8,427 nt of DNA, from the NCBI GenBank assembly GCA_001791035.1, contig MGDX01000027.1, positions 1-8,427 on the forward strand. The letters run 5' to 3'. Position numbers and translations under genes: made by a program. Shown here in pieces: positions 4,355 through 8,427 of this stretch; the first letter of the stretch is position 1; every line of letters begins with the position of its first letter. A model generated the notes under the pieces. The model ran no database searches, had not been told where the DNA came from, and worked only from the letters and a program-made list of their open reading frames with translations. This DNA comes from Candidatus Uhrbacteria bacterium RIFCSPHIGHO2_02_FULL_53_13 (GTDB lineage: Bacteria > Patescibacteriota > Patescibacteriia > UBA9934 > UBA11717).

Positions 4355-7300
4355 ATGGAAACACGCAAGGACTCTGAACGCGGAATTTTGTCCACAGAAG
4401 AAGAGACATCCGGAAGCGACTCCGCGGCGCCGTCAAGTGTAGAATCGTCGAAACAGGAAAGCGATCACGTTGAAGGCGAAGACCTAGTCGCTGGTTCAAA
4501 AGAAGACATCTTATTCCGATTCCATGAGTGGCGGAGCGAGCGAAGTCGTGATCGTCATCCCGTCGCTTTGAGAGCGCTTCTTCAATCCCGTTCTGATGGA
4601 GAGCTCATTGATTTGCTTGCGGATGAACAGACTGTGCCTGGAATGGTTGTCGAACGACTCAAAGAAATTCCCGAGCGTGCCATTGAACGATCAATAGATG
4701 TTTTGGAGGAGTTGGTACGTCGAGGCATGGAGATGATTCCACTTTCCGCATCTACTTCCGCGATTCGACGATTAAATATGGTTCTGCGCGCGAAGCCGTT
4801 CAACCGAGAGCGTGTCAAAGCGGCACTCGAAACAAGTTTTGATTTACCCGATGGCCCCATGTTTGCCATGGAAATCATGTTGGATCAATACGATACGACA
4901 CAAAACCTTATTTCTAAGGGCACAGTAAAACACCATGGAGAACTCGTGCAAGACGCTATGGTACTTGAAGGAGAAGAACGTCACGCGATGTTGGATATGC
5001 TCCTAGGGTATACCGATGTGGTTGATGCCTTGAGATTGGGCGCGTTTGGAAGTGAGGAGCATCGTGTCAGCGCCGCCGAGTCATTGGCGACTTCGGGAGA
5101 ACTTAAAAGTCTCTTTGAACAGCATGCTATCCATGAACTTCTGAATAACCCGCAACTCTATGAGCTTACGGATGAAGACTACACGCGCTACATAAAAAAC
5201 TCCTCTGTATCGAGTGGTCGTACGGCCGAGTCGTTTCGATTGTTTGAAGACGGAGGTGTGGAACGCTTTGAGAGGTTTGTTGACGGTCTCTCGCCGTCGG
5301 ACTTTGAGAAGTTACTTTCCACGAGCGATTCACTGTTTGGTTTTAGGGCCTACAAGGAGCATCCATCGGAAACAGACAAGATTGTGGTGATGTATGAAGC
5401 CATGATTTCACGAGTGGCGCGTACTATTCAAACCGAGATCCAGTCATTGGATGAAATGGATCAATTGATTGATCTTTCCTATCCTGTGGTACTTCTCAAG
5501 ATATTTCCAAAGCTTTCCAAGCTTGATTACGCGAGCGCTATGCTCATGTTGCGGGAAAAGGGAGACATTAATGTCCCGTCGCTTGAGCAACTATGTTTTG
5601 GGGGAGCGTCGCTGGATGCACCTGAAAATGGCTCGTCTGTTCTTCGTACTTCAGCATTGCCGTATATTTGGCGAAAATTGCAGGATTCAGGTTTGCCGGA
5701 CGAAGCTCTGATCGTAGCCGATAAGCACAACGATTGGATGTTTGCCCATGCCAACGGTCGCGATGCCGCGAGCATTGTCAACGAATTATTGGACGATGGC
5801 ATAGTCACGATAGACCTGCAGACCATGCGTCGGCTCATAATCAAGCTATCAAACAAGAATAATGTAGGCGGAACCGCAGAATTTCGTAAGGTCATTGGTA
5901 GATATGTGGAATTGGAATGGCCTAACGATCACATGTTTTTAGGGTCTCCGGAACTTTTTAAGATGTTGGAAGGCGAGCGTCGAATTGAGCTCATTGATAG
6001 AATGGCGAGCGAAGATCCATATCGTTTGGCGTGTTTTTGGGGCAATGTGCCTTGGTCAAGCTCACAAGCGCGAGTGGCCAAAGTGGAAGCGTTGCGTGAT
6101 GCCGGCGTAGAGCCGTTTTCCTTTGTGTCGGATGCGGTGCTTATGGATAAACTTCTACGGCATAAATGGCAAAGTCCCTACAAAGAGTTTTTTGCGGATG
6201 CAGAGAGAGCGGATTCCTCGGAGCGGTTTCAGAGTATAAAGAATCTCTACAAAGCAAAGCTTGAGCAATCTGAAAGTTGGTTTAGTCAGCGTGCAAGTAC
6301 AGAACAGGATATTGTGCTTGCCTTGGCAAGTTTATATAGAGGTGGTCTACACTTTTGGGAGGATATGGAATCGTTGATGCAAAAACTTGACGAACCGCAA
6401 GAACGCCGAAATGTTGAACGGTTGAGCACTGTTATAGAGCACGGTCTTGAAAACTCTCGATTGACGCCTGACGTTCAAGAAACATTGGTCCATCATTTTG
6501 TCAAAACGGTGACTTTAGACTTTGGAGAAGGCCCCATCATTTTTGGGTATGGAAATATCGACGATGTTTTTGAGTGCATGCGCCGTTTGCGATCGCCTTT
6601 TGAGGAGGGGAATACAGAATTAACTTTTATGTTTCAAGAGTGGCTCAAGTCGCACTACGATCTTTCGCCATCTGTTCTTTCTGCGTGGATGGAAGTCGGT
6701 GACGGTAGGCATGGCGCGCGACGATTTCTTCAAAACATCCGTACGCTTAAGTTCCTCGAATCAAAGAAACCCGGAGGCGCGGTATTGCTCGAAAAGTTTT
6801 ATGGGGTTCGTGCGTTTGGGCGCTATCCACAAGAATTATTGCTTTGGCAGGTGGACTTGCATGAAAAGCCGGATGCTGCTTACGGAGTGCTTGTCAACGG
6901 GCGCGGTGATTACAATGGAGCCCTTTATAATACCAGGTCGTACGAACCGTTTACGGCATTACAGTATCACGGAGTGCGTATTATTGAGGCGTCTTCGCTC
7001 TCTGAAGTCGCCAGAACGTTTATCGCAATGAAGAAACGCGGTTTTCCCAAAGCATCGTTTGCGCTCCTCGGAGGCCACGGGACACCGGAATCCGTTCAAT
7101 TGGCGATGGCGACATCCTACAATGCACAGGGACAGAGCGAAAATCGGGAAGGGCATTTTGATGCGCGGCACTTGAAAGAAGGGCGCGGCGTGCGGAGATT
7201 CGGACGCGTCTTTATGCAAGATGGTGCACCTGTGATCTTCAACAGCTGTTCGACGGGACAGGCGGGAGGCATTGCGGAGAATGCATCAGAAGCGTGGGGC

Positions 7301-7471
7301 ATGGATATGATTGCTCCGGACGCGCCTTCGTTTATCGACCACATTGCGCTATTAGAAACGCAAGATCGTGTTGCGGTGGAGCGTGTTGAGTACGGCACGG
7401 AAGAAAGAAATGTTTCGCCGCGCGAGCAACGCTATGTGGCAGGCCAGCCAATCTTGCGCCGCGCACAATAA
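4355..7471 (+). CDS. large helical protein with C-terminal caspase-like (His-Cys) domain
   Basis: 1038 residues, no named family recognised, no signal peptide or membrane span. Residues 1-48 are acidic and Ser/Glu-rich, probably disordered. Residues 50-800 read as a long series of amphipathic helices (for example LIDLLADEQ, AIERSIDVLEELV), fitting an alpha-solenoid, though I see no regular repeat. From about 835 an alpha/beta domain follows: strand YGVLVNG (843-849), strand VRIIEAS (874-880), strand SFALLGGHG with His908, and strand PVIFNSCSTG with Cys965. Strand-end HG and SC-x-TG motifs about 57 residues apart are the catalytic pattern of clan CD peptidases (caspase, CHAT, separase). Activity and target are inferred, not shown. 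ATG 4355 is the first start after an in-frame TGA (4346-4348); there is no Shine-Dalgarno sequence. The gene is alone on its strand, divergent from secE and convergent with gyrB. Hand-counted 60-base lines give 42-48% G+C, lower than rplA and gyrB lines (62-63%). Confidence 0.88.
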   Translation: METRKDSERGILSTEEETSGSDSAAPSSVESSKQESDHVEGEDLVAGSKEDILFRFHEWRSERSRDRHPVALRALLQSRSDGELIDLLADEQTVPGMVVERLKEIPERAIERSIDVLEELVRRGMEMIPLSASTSAIRRLNMVLRAKPFNRERVKAALETSFDLPDGPMFAMEIMLDQYDTTQNLISKGTVKHHGELVQDAMVLEGEERHAMLDMLLGYTDVVDALRLGAFGSEEHRVSAAESLATSGELKSLFEQHAIHELLNNPQLYELTDEDYTRYIKNSSVSSGRTAESFRLFEDGGVERFERFVDGLSPSDFEKLLSTSDSLFGFRAYKEHPSETDKIVVMYEAMISRVARTIQTEIQSLDEMDQLIDLSYPVVLLKIFPKLSKLDYASAMLMLREKGDINVPSLEQLCFGGASLDAPENGSSVLRTSALPYIWRKLQDSGLPDEALIVADKHNDWMFAHANGRDAASIVNELLDDGIVTIDLQTMRRLIIKLSNKNNVGGTAEFRKVIGRYVELEWPNDHMFLGSPELFKMLEGERRIELIDRMASEDPYRLACFWGNVPWSSSQARVAKVEALRDAGVEPFSFVSDAVLMDKLLRHKWQSPYKEFFADAERADSSERFQSIKNLYKAKLEQSESWFSQRASTEQDIVLALASLYRGGLHFWEDMESLMQKLDEPQERRNVERLSTVIEHGLENSRLTPDVQETLVHHFVKTVTLDFGEGPIIFGYGNIDDVFECMRRLRSPFEEGNTELTFMFQEWLKSHYDLSPSVLSAWMEVGDGRHGARRFLQNIRTLKFLESKKPGGAVLLEKFYGVRAFGRYPQELLLWQVDLHEKPDAAYGVLVNGRGDYNGALYNTRSYEPFTALQYHGVRIIEASSLSEVARTFIAMKKRGFPKASFALLGGHGTPESVQLAMATSYNAQGQSENREGHFDARHLKEGRGVRRFGRVFMQDGAPVIFNSCSTGQAGGIAENASEAWGMDMIAPDAPSFIDHIALLETQDRVAVERVEYGTEERNVSPREQRYVAGQPILRRAQ

Positions 7472-7482
7472 TGCAGAAGTCC

Positions 7483-8427
7483 CTAAATATCAAGGTTTTT
7501 TACGCTTTTGGCGTGCGTGGAAATAAACCGTTTACGCGGCGCTACGTCTGAACCCATGAGCGTGTCGAACACCTCGTCGGCTCGCGTGGCGTCTTCAATG
7601 GTCACGCGCTTCATCGTGCGGCTTGCGGGATCCATGGTGGTTTCCCAAAGCTGGTCCGGGTTCATTTCTCCAAGACCCTTGTAGCGTTGAATGTTTGCCT
7701 TTTTTCCACCTTCGGTTTCCACGACCTCCTCTCCCGTTGCCTCGTCAATTACAACCTTGATTTTTGCCGGCTTCTTTGCGTCTTTCCCAGGCTTGATCAT
7801 TTCGGCTACGGCTTTGTCTCGCTCCTCGTCGGAGAATGCATATCGCACTTCTTTGCCGACTTGCACTTTGTACAACGGAGGTTGAGCAATAAACAAATGC
7901 CCGTGCTGAATGATCTCGGGGAAGTAGCGGTAGAAGAGCGTCAACAACAGCGTCGAAATATGCGCGCCGTCCACATCGGCATCCGTCATGATAATGATAC
8001 GCCCGTAACGCAGTTTCTCAAGCTCAAAGTCGTCGCCAATGCCCGTGCCAAGCGCGATCACGAGCGACTTGATTTCATTGTTGGTGAGCATTTTATCGAG
8101 GCGCGCGCGCTCGACGTTCAGAATTTTGCCGCGCAACGGAAGAATCGCCTGAAACTCGCGGTTGCGGCCTTGCTTTGCCGAGCCGCCGGCGCTGTCGCCC
8201 TCGACGATATAGAGCTCCGTGCGCTCTTTGTTTTTGGAGGCGCAGTCGGCGAGTTTTCCAGGGAGTGTCAAACCCTCGAGCGCGCCTTTTCGCAAAATGG
8301 TGTCGCGTGCCGCTCGCGCCGCTTTGCGCGCTCGCGCCGAAATGACAGCCTTCTCCAGAATCTTTTGCGCGTCGCGCGGATGCTCTTCAAGGAAAATCTC
8401 CAGCGCTTCGGAAAGCATGCTCTCGGT
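7483..8427 (-). CDS. gyrB: DNA gyrase subunit B, C-terminal part (partial)
   Basis: ATPase subunit of the type II topoisomerase that introduces negative supercoils. The window holds the last 314 residues; the frame is still open at 8427 (TES before MLSEALE), so the N-terminal ATPase domain is outside. The Toprim domain is complete: YIVEGDSAGGSAKQGR with the metal-binding Glu, ILPLRGKILNVERAR, and the MTDADVDGAHI acidic cluster. Then come IAQPPLYKV, a charged insert rich in Lys and Glu (near 7690-7800), the tail motif QRYKGLGEMNPDQLWETTMD and the family ending KNLDI. QRYKGLGEMN and the KQGRNR stretch favour GyrB over ParE. The stop (TAG at 7483-7485) is 11 bases from the stop of the convergent gene, and there is no convincing terminator between them. 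Confidence 0.96.
   Translation of the reverse strand, partial: TESMLSEALEIFLEEHPRDAQKILEKAVISARARKAARAARDTILRKGALEGLTLPGKLADCASKNKERTELYIVEGDSAGGSAKQGRNREFQAILPLRGKILNVERARLDKMLTNNEIKSLVIALGTGIGDDFELEKLRYGRIIIMTDADVDGAHISTLLLTLFYRYFPEIIQHGHLFIAQPPLYKVQVGKEVRYAFSDEERDKAVAEMIKPGKDAKKPAKIKVVIDEATGEEVVETEGGKKANIQRYKGLGEMNPDQLWETTMDPASRTMKRVTIEDATRADEVFDTLMGSDVAPRKRFISTHAKSVKNLDI

Noticed and set aside
4582..4878. Minus-strand open frame of 98 codons inside the caspase-like gene
   Set aside because: Antisense, Ser/Arg-rich, no domain, no start signal; a shadow of the large gene, like the other frames there.
1..8427. CRISPR array, insertion sequence, prophage or defence island
   Set aside because: No regularly spaced repeats, transposase, integrase or restriction gene. 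Apart from the caspase-like and HExxH proteins, the content is housekeeping.

Overview
The window looks like ordinary chromosome from a compact bacterial genome, most likely a member of the Candidate Phyla Radiation (Patescibacteria). This rests on several weak signs together: very short spacers and overlapping genes; a SecE-NusG-L11-L1 run that leads straight into nucleotide genes instead of rplJ/rplL; hardly any Shine-Dalgarno sequences at the starts; and a 1038-residue helical orphan protein. Stops of all three kinds (TGA for tmk; TAG for secE, gyrB and the HExxH gene; TAA elsewhere) fit the standard bacterial code. The phylum is an inference and I do not name a species.

Layout. All genes but one are on the minus strand. 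From right to left: the 3' part of gyrB (7483-8427, cut by the window end); a lone plus-strand gene (4355-7471) that converges on gyrB; then, divergent from it, secE, nusG, rplK and rplA (4244 down to 2191), ended by a clear hairpin terminator. A second group follows: dcd, an HExxH-motif protein overlapping dcd, and tmk behind its own promoter. The first codons of a further gene may lie at 29-1. No spacer exceeds 300 bases. There are no rRNA or tRNA genes, insertion sequences or CRISPR arrays.

How the genes work together. SecE (translocon), NusG (transcription factor) and L11/L1 (ribosomal stalk base and exit-site stalk) form the conserved transcription-translation-secretion block. Dcd matches the bifunctional dCTP deaminase/dUTPase type that makes dUMP, and Tmk phosphorylates dTMP, so the second group serves dTTP supply. 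The HExxH protein between them has no obvious place in that pathway.

The most interesting part is the plus-strand gene and its promoter. The protein has an acidic disordered start, about 750 residues of mostly helical sequence, and a C-terminal alpha/beta domain with a GGHG motif (His908) and an NSCSTG motif (Cys965). That is the His-Cys pattern of caspase-like (clan CD/CHAT/separase) peptidases, and the overall plan recalls separase and TPR-CHAT proteins. Its promoter has a -35 hexamer that directly abuts the -35 of the secE operon promoter on the other strand, so polymerase may be able to fire only one way at a time. Its start codon lies almost on the predicted transcription start, as does that of tmk, so both mRNAs may be leaderless. 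The secE leader also holds a small GC hairpin followed by a U tract, which could act as an attenuator.
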